DNA from: Anaerolineae bacterium
Lineage (GTDB): Bacteria > Chloroflexota > Anaerolineae > Promineifilales > Promineifilaceae
Length of the DNA stretch: 9,051 nt
Reading direction: 5' to 3'
Assembly: GCA_014879345.1 (NCBI GenBank)
Contig: JACSSI010000157.1
Span: 1 to 9,051, forward strand
Shown: positions 1 through 6,347 of the stretch, one piece after another
Layout: each line of letters opens with the position of its first letter
Position numbering within the stretch: the stretch's first letter is position 1
Position numbers and translations under genes: made by a program
The notes under the pieces: model-generated
Databases searched by the model: none
Told to the model about the DNA's origin: nothing
What the model saw: only the letters and a program-made list of their open reading frames with translations

Positions 1-173
1 ATTTGTGGTGAATCCCATATTAACAAAGTTAAGCCTTTTCTTTTAATCGACTTTGGAAACGTCCTGGCAAATATTTCATATTAGTATGAAGACTAAGGAT
101 AGTCGTGGTATCATTATGTTCGCGGCTGAACCTTGGTCTTTTTTAATCCACATAGTTGCAACTGGAGGGTCTA
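1..173. other. Leader region upstream of frr, no gene seen
   Basis: No coding sequence is visible here. The segment is A+T-rich and must contain or follow the promoter of the frr operon, but I cannot pick a convincing -35/-10 pair. A small inverted repeat TTCATA-TTAG-TATGAA lies at 75-90. The frr ribosome binding site GGAGGG is at 164-169, just before the ATG at 174. In many bacteria frr follows pyrH; that gene is not visible in the 155 bases before the operon. Confidence 0.5.
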
Positions 174-731
174 ATGATACGAGAATTGTTACAAGAAACT
201 GAGAGTCGGATGCGGGGAGCAATCACTTCGCTTCAAGCTGATTTAGCTGCTTTTCGTACGGGTCGTGCCTCTCCTCATTTGTTAGACAGAATTATTGTTG
301 AAATGTACGGTGTTGAAATGCCATTGAATCAGATGGCTGTTGTTTCTGTGCCGGAACCGCAGCAAATTGCTATTCGTCCTTATGATGCTAATTCGATTGC
401 CGCCATCGAGAGAGCGCTTTTGAAATCAGATTTGGGCATTATGCCCAATAATGATGGCAAAATTATTCGTCTTAATATTCCACGGCTCACGGAAGAGCGA
501 CGGCGTGATTTGAGTAAATTGGTGGGTAAGCGTGTAGAAGAAGCGAAAGTAGCTGTGCGTAATGTGCGCCGTGATGCTTTAAATGATTTACGCGATTTTG
601 AAAAAGAAAAATTAATTTCCGAAGATGATTTACACCAGGGACAGGATGATTTGCAAGAATTAACAGACAGATATACCAAGCAAATCGATGAAATTGGTGA
701 AGTCAAAGAAGCGGAACTGATGGAAGTTTAG
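174..731 (+). CDS. frr: Ribosome recycling factor
   Basis: Encodes ribosome recycling factor (RRF), the cytoplasmic protein that with EF-G splits the post-termination ribosome so that subunits can be reused. The product is 185 aa, the usual RRF length. The N-terminal helix carries FRTGRASPHLLD (about 27-38), the central domain has VPEPQQIAIRPYD (59-71), and the C-terminal helix carries VRNVRRDALNDL (128-139) with the Arg-132 region conserved in the family, followed by EKEKLISEDD. The ATG at 174 is chosen over the in-frame TTG at 156 because GGAGGG stands directly before it at 164-169 and the resulting N-terminus and length fit the family. It is the first gene of a tight operon: its stop codon is 3 nt before uppS. 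A+T-rich compared with the right end of the window. Identification is firm. Confidence 0.97.
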   Translation: MIRELLQETESRMRGAITSLQADLAAFRTGRASPHLLDRIIVEMYGVEMPLNQMAVVSVPEPQQIAIRPYDANSIAAIERALLKSDLGIMPNNDGKIIRLNIPRLTEERRRDLSKLVGKRVEEAKVAVRNVRRDALNDLRDFEKEKLISEDDLHQGQDDLQELTDRYTKQIDEIGEVKEAELMEV

Positions 732-734
732 TAT

Positions 735-1469
735 ATGGTCAAAAGGCAGCAGCAGCCACTTAGCTTAAATGGCTACATCGTACCGAAGCATATTGCCATT
801 ATTATGGATGGTAACGGCCGTTGGGCGAAAAAACGTGGACTCCCTCGGCAAGCAGGTCATCGGCAGGGCGCTGAAAATTTGCGTCGTATTGTCAACGCTT
901 GTGTTGAATTCGGCGTCCAGATTCTGACAATCTATGCGTTTTCAACTGAAAATTGGGCTCGACCAGAAAGTGAAATCAAAGGTCTGATGCGTATCTTTGC
1001 CCGTGTGTTGGATCAGGAAACTGATGACCTCAACGCGCAGGGTGTTTGTTTGCATCATTTGGGTGATCTATCTGGCATCGAACCCAAATTGCAAGATAAA
1101 GTGCGCCGTGCCATTGAGCAGACGAAAGATAATGATACGCTTATACTCAACATCGCATTTAACTATGGTGGACGCGCTGAAATCTTGCACGCCACAAAAA
1201 TGATGTTGGCAGATGGCATCTCACCTGATGATTTGGACGAGGAGTTATTTAGCTCCTATCTGTTTACAGCCGGCCTACCAGACCCTGATATTGTGATTCG
1301 TACCAGTGGTGAATTACGCATCAGTAATTTTTTGATATGGCAAGCTGCCTATGCTGAATATTATCCCACCCCTGCGTTGTGGCCTGATTTTGGGCGTGAA
1401 GAGTTGTACAAAGCAATCGTTGCTTACAATCAGCGTGAACGCCGATTTGGGTTAGTCATCGAAGAATAA
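735..1469 (+). CDS. uppS: Isoprenyl transferase / undecaprenyl diphosphate synthase
   Basis: Encodes a cis-prenyltransferase (UppS family, 244 aa) that condenses isopentenyl diphosphate onto farnesyl diphosphate to make the C55 lipid carrier for peptidoglycan and other wall polymers. Signatures in order: HIAIIMDGNGRWAKKRG with the catalytic Asp at residue 25, AGHRQGAENLR, IYAFSTENWARP, NIAFNYGGRAEI, and the C-terminal RTSGELRISNFLIWQ followed by YAEYYPTPALWPDF. All expected substrate-binding residues appear present. A Shine-Dalgarno-like GGAAG at 722-726 lies inside the end of frr and the two genes are only 3 nt apart, so translation is probably coupled. The codons for the conserved NGR coincide with one copy of the AACGGCCGTT palindrome. 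Confidence 0.96.
   Translation: MVKRQQQPLSLNGYIVPKHIAIIMDGNGRWAKKRGLPRQAGHRQGAENLRRIVNACVEFGVQILTIYAFSTENWARPESEIKGLMRIFARVLDQETDDLNAQGVCLHHLGDLSGIEPKLQDKVRRAIEQTKDNDTLILNIAFNYGGRAEILHATKMMLADGISPDDLDEELFSSYLFTAGLPDPDIVIRTSGELRISNFLIWQAAYAEYYPTPALWPDFGREELYKAIVAYNQRERRFGLVIEE
813..822. repeat. AACGGCCGTT palindrome, copy 1 (in uppS)
   Basis: Perfect 10-nt palindrome reading as codons AAC GGC CGT (Asn-Gly-Arg) within the conserved DGNGRW motif of UppS. This copy could be there because of protein constraint alone. No palindromic extension. Confidence 0.7.
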
Positions 1470-1486
1470 TCGAGGATTTTTTTGCC

Positions 1487-2299
1487 ATGTTGTGGAAACG
1501 TGCTGTCATTGCTCTTACTTTAGGTCCGTTGGCATTGTATTTAGTGTATTTGGGAGGGTGGTTTTTCTTCGTGCCGATAACGGCCGTTCTGCTAATAGCC
1601 ACCTATGAATTCACCAACATGGTGCGCAAAATCGGTGTCAGCATCAACTTGTGGATACTGCTGCCTGCCGTATTCTTGTTATTACTCGGTGGTCAGTTCC
1701 CAGAATGGCAGCTATTCGGGCCAGTAACCATCCTGAGCTTATTGATCATGATGAGCTATGGACTTTGGTTATATGAAAAGAGCAAAAACGAAATGGCTAC
1801 CCTCAGTTGGATGACCATGATGGGGGGGTTCTTGATTTTTGGTTGGATAGGTAGTCACTTTATGCTGTTGCGTGGCATCGAAATAAATGCCTGGCAGTGG
1901 ACAATAATCGCCCTCACAAGTACCTGGTTCGCCGATTCTGGAGCCTACATGGTGGGGCGCTTCATGGCTGGTAAAATATTAGGCCGTCATCAACTATCAC
2001 CCCGATTAAGTCCCAACAAAACAATAGAAGGTTATGTAGGCGGTATTGTATTGGGAACCCTGTTTACCATTGGGACAGCCTTGCTGCTCAACCTTGCCTG
2101 GCTGCCTGCTTTGGTCATCGGTTTATTAGCCTCAATCGTCAGTCCACTGGGCGATTTAGGTATGTCGATGATCAAGCGCGAGTCGAAAGTCAAAGACTCC
2201 GGACACATTTTTGGAGAACATGGTGGTGCCATAGACCGCATAGATTCTTTACTCTGGTCTGTGGCTATGGCTTATTACGTCCTGCTTTATCTTGCTTGA
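1487..2299 (+). CDS. cdsA: Phosphatidate cytidylyltransferase (CDP-diglyceride synthase)
   Basis: Encodes CdsA (270 aa), the integral membrane enzyme that makes CDP-diacylglycerol from phosphatidic acid and CTP, the branch point of bacterial phospholipid synthesis. The protein is a chain of hydrophobic segments (for example residues about 5-40, 54-85, 105-125, 137-155, 180-220), as expected for this multi-pass family. The family signature is in the C-terminal 44 residues: SMIKRESKVKD (about 227-237), then FGEHGGAIDRIDS (about 242-254), including the Asp residues thought to bind metal. The usual PGHGG reads GEHGG and the next hydrophobic residue is Ala, a mild departure from consensus. Start ATG is preceded by GAGGA at 1472-1476 with 10 nt spacing. 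It follows uppS by 17 nt, giving the common frr-uppS-cdsA order. No clear terminator follows. Confidence 0.95.
   Translation: MLWKRAVIALTLGPLALYLVYLGGWFFFVPITAVLLIATYEFTNMVRKIGVSINLWILLPAVFLLLLGGQFPEWQLFGPVTILSLLIMMSYGLWLYEKSKNEMATLSWMTMMGGFLIFGWIGSHFMLLRGIEINAWQWTIIALTSTWFADSGAYMVGRFMAGKILGRHQLSPRLSPNKTIEGYVGGIVLGTLFTIGTALLLNLAWLPALVIGLLASIVSPLGDLGMSMIKRESKVKDSGHIFGEHGGAIDRIDSLLWSVAMAYYVLLYLA
1579..1588. repeat. AACGGCCGTT palindrome, copy 2 (in cdsA)
   Basis: Perfect 10-nt palindrome in the codon phase ACG GCC GTT (Thr-Ala-Val, residues 32-34) inside an N-terminal membrane segment of CdsA. Confidence 0.85.
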
Positions 2300-2456
2300 T
2301 TATTACTGCATAACAGAAATAACTCGAACAACTTCCTGGGCGTTCACTTTAAAGAAGATAGAGGGACGGTGATATAAAATATAAATCCATTTACCTGCCC
2401 ACAATCCATATCGTAAATCTTGATAGAAGCGTAAGCCAGACCTCAAAATAAAACCA

Positions 2457-2762
2457 TTGGATGCTTATCCGTTAGACATCGATAATCCAACAGGGAATGC
2501 GTAGGGAAATGATTTCTAAATGGCACATAAAACAATTGACGCGGGTATGGCAGCATGTTATACTCCTGTAGCCGCTAAAGTGGTTTCCGTTTATCTTCCC
2601 AAATTTGTAGATTAATATAGCAAAAAGGCATCATTCTTACTCGGTTACTACACCAACCCCCCCGATATGGCAGATGAATAGCATCACAGTGACAGTCACG
2701 TTGCTGTTAAGGTGGATGAGCAATTTCATAAAACAAATTCAATTAAAAATATTGTAAAATAA
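2457..2762 (+). pseudogene. Probable decayed M23 (LytM-like) peptidase remnant
   Basis: One frame reads as protein-like sequence broken by stops at 2502, 2517, 2613, 2679 and 2760. Recognisable pieces are YPLDIDNPTGNA before the first stops, then AHKTIDAGMAACYTPVAAKV from 2523, and SDSHVAVKVDEQFHKTNSI in 2688-2744. The His and Asp at 2526 and 2538 have the HxxxD spacing of the M23 zinc site (compare GHPAID in the intact gene at 4380), followed by TPVAA and VVSV where M23 proteins have a TPV-A-GxV strand pair. The last piece resembles the HLS ... V-x-x-G-x-x-V-x-K-G-x-x-I segment, at a similar distance (about 32 residues against 28). The final HxH motif is not found. Seen: one frame with periodic similarity. 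Inferred: an old, inactivated gene. It could be chance. Confidence 0.38.
2536..2564 (+). promoter_or_regulatory. Candidate sigma70-type promoter upstream of rho
   Basis: TTGACG at 2536-2541, a 17-nt spacer, then TATACT at 2559-2564, with TG at 2556-2557 making an extended -10. The predicted transcription start is near 2571, giving a leader of about 360 nt before rho. The match to consensus is the best I see in the window. Caution: the same bases are also codons of the suspected M23 remnant, so the match may be accidental. Confidence 0.45.
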
Positions 2763-2932
2763 CAAGGTTTTCGCATAAATATGCACCAGGGGACAAATAC
2801 CCTTTACGACTAACAACAAAAATCCCACCATTCTGGCGAATCATTTAAGAGATTACAACTTGACTAGATTTGTCAGCATGTTTTGTTTGTAGGTAATTAG
2901 CCTGCCGACATGTGAATTGGAGAAAACTCAGG

Positions 2933-4210
2933 ATGGATATTGCAGAATTAGAAGCACTTAAAATTGGTGAATTGCGTGACATAGCACGTGAAAAAGAAGT
3001 CACAGGATTCAGCACCATGAAAAAACAAGATCTGGTGTATGAAATCTTGCGCAGCACTGCCGAAAAACAAGGGTACGACTTCCGAGGTGGTGTGCTTGAA
3101 GTTGTCGAAGACGACAAGCAAAATATGGGTTTTCTACGTTCGCGTAACTATTTGCCGGGACCGGATGATATTTACGTTTCCAGTTCACAGATTCGGCGTT
3201 TAGGGCTGCGGAACGGAGATCGGGTTATGGGTCAGGTTCGCGTGCCAAAAGACAATGAGAAGTATTATAGTCTGTTGCGCGTTGAAGCTGTCAATGGCAT
3301 GGCTCCAGACAAAGCGAAGAAACGGCCTCGTTACGAACAATTAACCCCAATTTTCCCTGATGTAAAACTGAAATTAGAAACCAGCCCCACGATTTTATCG
3401 ACTCGTTTGATTGACTTGGTGGCTCCTATTGGTCGGGGGCAGCGTGGTCTGATTGTGTCGCCGCCCAAATCTGGTAAAACGACAGTTCTTAAAGATATTG
3501 CTAACGGTATTACTGAAAATTATACAGACTTGCATCTAATGGTTGTGCTCATTGGTGAGCGTCCTGAAGAAGTGACGGATATGGAACGTTCTATTGATGG
3601 CGAGGTGTCTAGTTCGACATTTGATGAACCTGTACGCCAACACTGCCGGGTGGCAGAGATGGCTTTGGCGCGTGCCAAACGTTTGGTGGAAGGCGGTCAG
3701 GATGTGGTGGTGCTGTTGGACTCGATTACCCGTCTCGCACGTGCTTATAACCTGACGGTGCAGCCTAGTGGTCGTACGCTTTCTGGTGGTTTGGATCCGT
3801 CTGCGCTTTATCCGCCCAAACGCTTTTTTGGGGCGGCGCGTAATTTGGAAGAAGGTGGTAGTCTAACGATTATCGGTACTTGTTTAGTGGATACGGGCAG
3901 CCGTATGGATGATGTGATTTACGAAGAGTTTAAGGGTACGGGTAATATGGAACTCTTGTTAAGCCGACGACTGCAAGAACGCCGCATATTCCCGGCTTTT
4001 GATATTGAACGCTCTAGCACACGCCGCGAGGATTTGCTGCTCTCTGGTGATGAATTGGCGCGTGTGTACACGATGCGTCGGATGTTGGGCCATCTCATGG
4101 ATACGCCTGGTTATGATATTAGCAGTGCGACTGCGGCCGTTTTCCAACGGATGCGTGGTACGAAGACAAATTACGAGTTCCTGGAATCGTTGACCAAGGA
4201 TATGATGTAA
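2933..4210 (+). CDS. rho: Transcription termination factor Rho
   Basis: Encodes Rho (425 aa; E. coli Rho is 419 aa), the hexameric RNA-dependent ATPase/helicase that releases transcripts at C-rich rut sites. N-terminal helical domain 1-45 (SAP-like LRDIAREKEVTGFSTMKKQD), cold-shock-like RNA-binding domain about 50-125 (GVLEVVEDDKQNMGFLRS, YLPGPDDIYVSSSQIRRLGL), then the RecA-type motor: Walker A SPPKSGKTT (176-184), GERPEEVTDM, Walker B VVVLLDSITRLAR (258-270), Q-loop PSGRTLSGGLDPSALYPPKR (278-297), GAARNLEEGGSLTIIGT, R-loop EEFKGTGNMEL (331-341). All ATPase elements look intact. ATG 2933 is preferred over the in-frame GTG at 2912 because GGAGA at 2919-2923 precedes it at good spacing and the product starts like other Rho proteins. 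Monocistronic in appearance, with a long leader and an intrinsic terminator after it. Confidence 0.97.
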   Translation: MDIAELEALKIGELRDIAREKEVTGFSTMKKQDLVYEILRSTAEKQGYDFRGGVLEVVEDDKQNMGFLRSRNYLPGPDDIYVSSSQIRRLGLRNGDRVMGQVRVPKDNEKYYSLLRVEAVNGMAPDKAKKRPRYEQLTPIFPDVKLKLETSPTILSTRLIDLVAPIGRGQRGLIVSPPKSGKTTVLKDIANGITENYTDLHLMVVLIGERPEEVTDMERSIDGEVSSSTFDEPVRQHCRVAEMALARAKRLVEGGQDVVVLLDSITRLARAYNLTVQPSGRTLSGGLDPSALYPPKRFFGAARNLEEGGSLTIIGTCLVDTGSRMDDVIYEEFKGTGNMELLLSRRLQERRIFPAFDIERSSTRREDLLLSGDELARVYTMRRMLGHLMDTPGYDISSATAAVFQRMRGTKTNYEFLESLTKDMM

Positions 4211-4217
4211 AAACGTG

Positions 4218-4252
4218 ATGCGTATAGCGTGAGATGTGTTACGCATTACGCT
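4218..4252. repeat. Inverted repeat built from GCGT/ACGC words after rho
   Basis: ATGCGTA at 4218-4224 pairs with TACGCAT at 4240-4246, and alternatively AGCGT at 4226-4230 pairs with ACGCT at 4248-4252. The segment looks like a short shuffled word repeat rather than a terminator, since no T-run follows. It lies between the rho stop codon and the true terminator hairpin. Confidence 0.5.
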
Positions 4253-4276
4253 TCATGTCTCAGAACAACATTAGAG

Positions 4277-4312
4277 AAAGCGGGTTCTCAGTCGAGACCC
4301 GCTTTTGTGTTT
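4277..4312 (+). terminator. Intrinsic terminator of rho
   Basis: Stem AAAGCGGGT (4277-4285) with ACCCGCTTT (4297-4305), an inner CTC/GAG extension around an AGTC loop, and the T-rich tail TTTTGTGTTT at 4303-4312. It lies 66 nt after the rho stop codon and separates rho from the M23 gene. Confidence 0.88.
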
Positions 4313-4343
4313 CCAGGGCTTTGTGTTAGATTTCTTCTCGTTT

Positions 4344-4367
4344 TGGTGACACTATCTGTTGTCACCA
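4344..4367 (+). promoter_or_regulatory. Hairpin abutting the M23 gene ribosome binding site
   Basis: TGGTGAC (4344-4350) and GTCACCA (4361-4367) form a perfect 7-bp inverted repeat with a 10-nt loop. The last base of the right arm is the first base of the Shine-Dalgarno AGGGAAG (4367-4373) of the gene starting at 4380. As DNA it could be an operator; as RNA it could affect ribosome access. Function is inferred only from position. Confidence 0.4.
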
Positions 4368-4379
4368 GGGAAGAAGATT

Positions 4380-5456
4380 ATGGAAGAAGATAGCAATCAT
4401 TGGCACAAAGGCGGCGGGTATCTGGTTTTGTTGGTCGTCGCGATTTTTTTGTTTTTTGGCTGGCGTATTGGCTTAGCGGATAAGGGGGTGGTGGAGACAG
4501 ATGGGGAGGAAACGGCCGTTTCTTCTCCCATATCATCCCAACAAAACCCAGATGGCGCCACCGCTTTCAGCAGCGACCAGGCGCCTCTTTATGATTTTTC
4601 TACCGGTGATTTGCCCGTTTTCAATGACACGGGCCTGGCGCCGCAGCCCAATCCCCATACCTATGAAGGCAAATTGCCGCACCATGAATTTGAAACCTAC
4701 ACCGTTGAACGAGGGGACACCCCTGGTACGATTGCGGAACAGTTTGGCATTGCGGTGGAAACATTGCTGGGTGGTAATGCCCGCCTAAGCCAGGAAACCA
4801 CTTTATTGCAACCAGGTGATGTGCTTATCATCTTGCCCATTGATGCTGTTTTGCACGAAGTTCAGCCTGGAGATACGCTTGAAAGTGTTTCTGAGCAATA
4901 TGATATTCCGGTAGAAGATATTATCGCGTATACAGACAATAATCTGGAATTTCCCTACAGACTTTACCCTGAAACAAATATCATGGTGCCTGGCGCCAAG
5001 CGTGAAGTGGTGATTTGGCAGCCTCCTACTGTCTCATCAAGTGGTGGCTCTGGTTTGGGTGGTGGTATTGCGCCCAAGATTGTGGGCACGGGAACATTCC
5101 AATTCCCGGTGAACAATCGAAACTTTACTCAGTTCTACTGGTATGGTCATCCGGCGATTGATATTGCGCTGGGTGAAGGTAATGCTGTTTTTGCGTCCGA
5201 TACGGGAACGGTGACGTATGCTGGCTGGAACACTTGGGGTTACGGTAATCTGATCGTCATCAATCATGGCAACGGCTATGATACGATTTATGCACATTTA
5301 AGCGGGATTAACGTGGTGCCGGGGCAAATTGTCTACAAGGGTAATGTGATTGGTTACACGGGCAATACGGGTAACTCGTCTGGTCCCCATATTCACTTTG
5401 AGATTCGCATTGGCGGCAACCCGGATGATCCGTGTTGGTATCTGGGCTGCGGGTGA
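4380..5456 (+). CDS. Membrane-anchored LysM domain M23 peptidase
   Basis: A 358-aa cell-wall endopeptidase. A hydrophobic segment at residues 13-31 (YLVLLVVAIFLFFGWRIGL) anchors it or acts as an uncleaved signal; no lipobox Cys is seen. A Ser/Thr/Pro-rich linker (about 38-100) follows, then two LysM peptidoglycan-binding domains (about 106-153, TYTVERGDTPGTIAEQFGI, and 158-204, HEVQPGDTLESVSEQYDIP), a Ser/Gly hinge (218-229), and an M23/LytM domain (about 238-350). The zinc ligands His257 and Asp261 (GHPAID) and His339 (HIHFE), and the catalytic His306 (AHLS) and His337, are all present, so the enzyme should be active on peptidoglycan peptide bridges. Start ATG 4380 is favoured over the in-frame TTG at 4359 because AGGGAAG at 4367-4373 precedes it. 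Appears to be a single-gene unit, between the rho terminator and a hairpin repeat. Confidence 0.93.
   Translation: MEEDSNHWHKGGGYLVLLVVAIFLFFGWRIGLADKGVVETDGEETAVSSPISSQQNPDGATAFSSDQAPLYDFSTGDLPVFNDTGLAPQPNPHTYEGKLPHHEFETYTVERGDTPGTIAEQFGIAVETLLGGNARLSQETTLLQPGDVLIILPIDAVLHEVQPGDTLESVSEQYDIPVEDIIAYTDNNLEFPYRLYPETNIMVPGAKREVVIWQPPTVSSSGGSGLGGGIAPKIVGTGTFQFPVNNRNFTQFYWYGHPAIDIALGEGNAVFASDTGTVTYAGWNTWGYGNLIVINHGNGYDTIYAHLSGINVVPGQIVYKGNVIGYTGNTGNSSGPHIHFEIRIGGNPDDPCWYLGCG
4511..4520. repeat. AACGGCCGTT palindrome, copy 3 (in M23 gene)
   Basis: Core of a 14-nt perfect palindrome GAAACGGCCGTTTC (4509-4522). It reads GAA ACG GCC GTT TCT (Glu-Thr-Ala-Val-Ser) in the disordered linker just after the membrane segment, where protein constraint should be weak. 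Confidence 0.9.
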
Positions 5457-5732
5457 TGAATGATGAATTGTGAACGGTTAATTGTGAATTGTGAATGATT
5501 GGAGAACGATTGGTTACAATTCACAATAACCGTTTTGTTACCCCATCTCTTTCATAAAAAACGTCCTGAAGGTTGTGTTTTCCCCTGTAGTTTCTTTACC
5601 TCCTCCTCTAAACTGTTAGCAGTACCCCAATTTTGATATTTCCTGTTATAAAATTCATGTAACTGACGACATCGTTATATAAGCATCGGCACACCTAAAC
5701 AGTGTTGCCGCTAGAACCCGGGAGATAAATGC
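5457..5732. other. Intergenic region upstream of the sigma factor gene
   Basis: No gene seen. The left part holds the AATTGTGAA-word hairpin (5473-5534). The right part is A+T-rich with -10-like TTATAA (5646-5651) and TATATAA (5676-5682) sequences, but neither has a convincing -35 at normal spacing. The ribosome binding site GGGAG of the sigma gene is at 5720-5724. Confidence 0.5.
5473..5534. repeat. Hairpin repeat of AATTGTGAA words
   Basis: Left arm AACGGTTAATTGTGAATTGT (5473-5492) pairs with right arm ACAATTCACAATAACCGTT (5516-5534), one bulged A, with a 23-nt loop. The left side is itself made of near-tandem copies of AATTGTG, beginning 12 nt after the M23 stop codon. It lacks a proper T-run beyond TTTTGTT, so it is a repeat element first and perhaps a weak terminator for the M23 gene. 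Confidence 0.8.
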
Positions 5733-6347
5733 ATGTACTTATCCGTTGAAAGAACGCTGCCCTGGCTGGTAACGGCCGTTCTCACCGATTTGCCCGCGAT
5801 TGATGAGACGGATGCGGAACTGGTGCGGTTGGCACAACAAGATTTGCGCAAATTTACAGACCTGTACGAACGTTACGTACAGCGTGTTTATCGCTACCTG
5901 CTGGTGCGGGTAGGCAATGTAGCAGACGCTGAAGATTTAACCTCACAAACCTTTATGGCGGCACTGGAAAACTTGCATCGTTACAAAGGGGAACGGCCGT
6001 TTCTGGCCTGGCTGTTCGGTATTGCCAAAAACAAACGGGCAGATTTCTATCGGCAACAAAAACCGGATGTGGAGCTGGAAACGGCCGTTTCCCTGGTTGA
6101 TACTGATGACGTGCCAGCCGACGAGCAAGTGGCGCGGCGGCTGCAAATCGAAACAGTCAGCCGTAAACTGCAAGCCATCGCCCCCGACCGGGCTGAAGCG
6201 CTCTCCCTACGCCTGTTTGGCAATATGGAGATTCCAGAAATTGCTCAGTTTATGGGCAAACAGGAACCGGCAGTGCGTATGCTCATCCATCGTGGCCTGC
6301 GTGATTTACAAGCACAACTCAACCTGGAAGAAGAGGAGCTGTCATGA
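5733..6347 (+). CDS. ECF-like RNA polymerase sigma factor (sigma-70 family)
   Basis: A 204-aa alternative sigma factor. Region 2 spans about residues 25-108: DAELVRLAQQDLRKFTDLYE, then YRYLLVRVGNVADAEDLTSQ with TFMAALENLHRY (core binding and -10 recognition), then FLAWLFGIAKNKRADFYR. A variable linker rich in Asp/Glu (108-133) follows, then region 4 (about 140-198) with a helix-turn-helix: APDRAEALSLRLFGNMEIPE, IAQFMGKQEPAVRMLIHRGL. Regions 1 and 3 are absent, as in ECF sigmas. ATG 5733 has GGGAG at 5720-5724; an ATG at 5729 in another frame stops after six codons. The stop codon overlaps the ATG of the next gene (ATGA, 6344-6347), which argues that the downstream protein is its regulator. 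Three palindrome copies fall inside this gene. The exact ECF group and its target promoters are unknown. Confidence 0.92.
   Translation: MYLSVERTLPWLVTAVLTDLPAIDETDAELVRLAQQDLRKFTDLYERYVQRVYRYLLVRVGNVADAEDLTSQTFMAALENLHRYKGERPFLAWLFGIAKNKRADFYRQQKPDVELETAVSLVDTDDVPADEQVARRLQIETVSRKLQAIAPDRAEALSLRLFGNMEIPEIAQFMGKQEPAVRMLIHRGLRDLQAQLNLEEEELS
5771..5780. repeat. AACGGCCGTT palindrome, copy 4 (in sigma gene)
   Basis: Reads ACG GCC GTT (Thr-Ala-Val, residues 14-16) in the N-terminal tail before sigma region 2. No palindromic extension. Confidence 0.88.
5992..6001. repeat. AACGGCCGTT palindrome, copy 5 (in sigma gene)
   Basis: The only copy in the phase CGG CCG (Glu-Arg-Pro-Phe), in the loop between RYKGE and FLAWLFGIA of sigma region 2. 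Confidence 0.85.
6080..6089. repeat. AACGGCCGTT palindrome, copy 6 (in sigma gene)
   Basis: Core of a 16-nt perfect palindrome GGAAACGGCCGTTTCC (6077-6092), encoding Glu-Thr-Ala-Val-Ser in the variable linker between sigma regions 2 and 4. Confidence 0.92.

Larger units (their letters stand above)
2300..2932. other. 633-nt intergenic region between cdsA and rho
   Basis: No intact gene is visible on either strand. It is A+T-rich and lacks the AACGGCCGTT palindrome. It holds a degraded coding remnant (about 2457-2762), a strong sigma70-like promoter candidate (2536-2564), a C-rich, G-poor stretch (2631-2663: 15 C and 2 G in 33 nt) ending in seven C, and small inverted repeats, for example GCATA-AA-TATGC at 2773-2784. 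The last part is the 5' leader of rho. A TTGACT at 2860-2865 is near rho but has no good -10 partner at normal spacing. Confidence 0.6.

Noticed and set aside
156..173. Earlier TTG start for frr
   Set aside because: It would place the clear GGAGGG inside the gene and add six residues not typical of RRF.
813..822. uppS copy of the palindrome as independent evidence for the element
   Set aside because: It coincides with the conserved Asn-Gly-Arg codons, so protein constraint may explain it; the case rests on the other eight copies.
2912..2932. Earlier GTG start for rho
   Set aside because: The GGAGA lies after this codon and fits ATG 2933; the added NWRKLR residues are not typical.
2845..3117. 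Open frame of 90 codons on the - strand overlapping the rho start
   Set aside because: Low-complexity Ser-rich translation, antisense to the conserved Rho N-terminus, and no start signals.
4359..4379. Earlier TTG start for the M23 gene
   Set aside because: It lies within the hairpin loop and the strong AGGGAAG comes after it, pointing to ATG 4380.
5457..5540. Hairpin at 5473 as insertion sequence end or MITE
   Set aside because: No target-site duplication or transposase-like terminal repeats; built of near-tandem words instead.
5646..5682. Promoter for the sigma gene at TTATAA or TATATAA
   Set aside because: No partner -35 at 16-18 nt spacing and no clear ECF-type AAC/GTC pair at normal spacing; sequence is simply A+T-rich.
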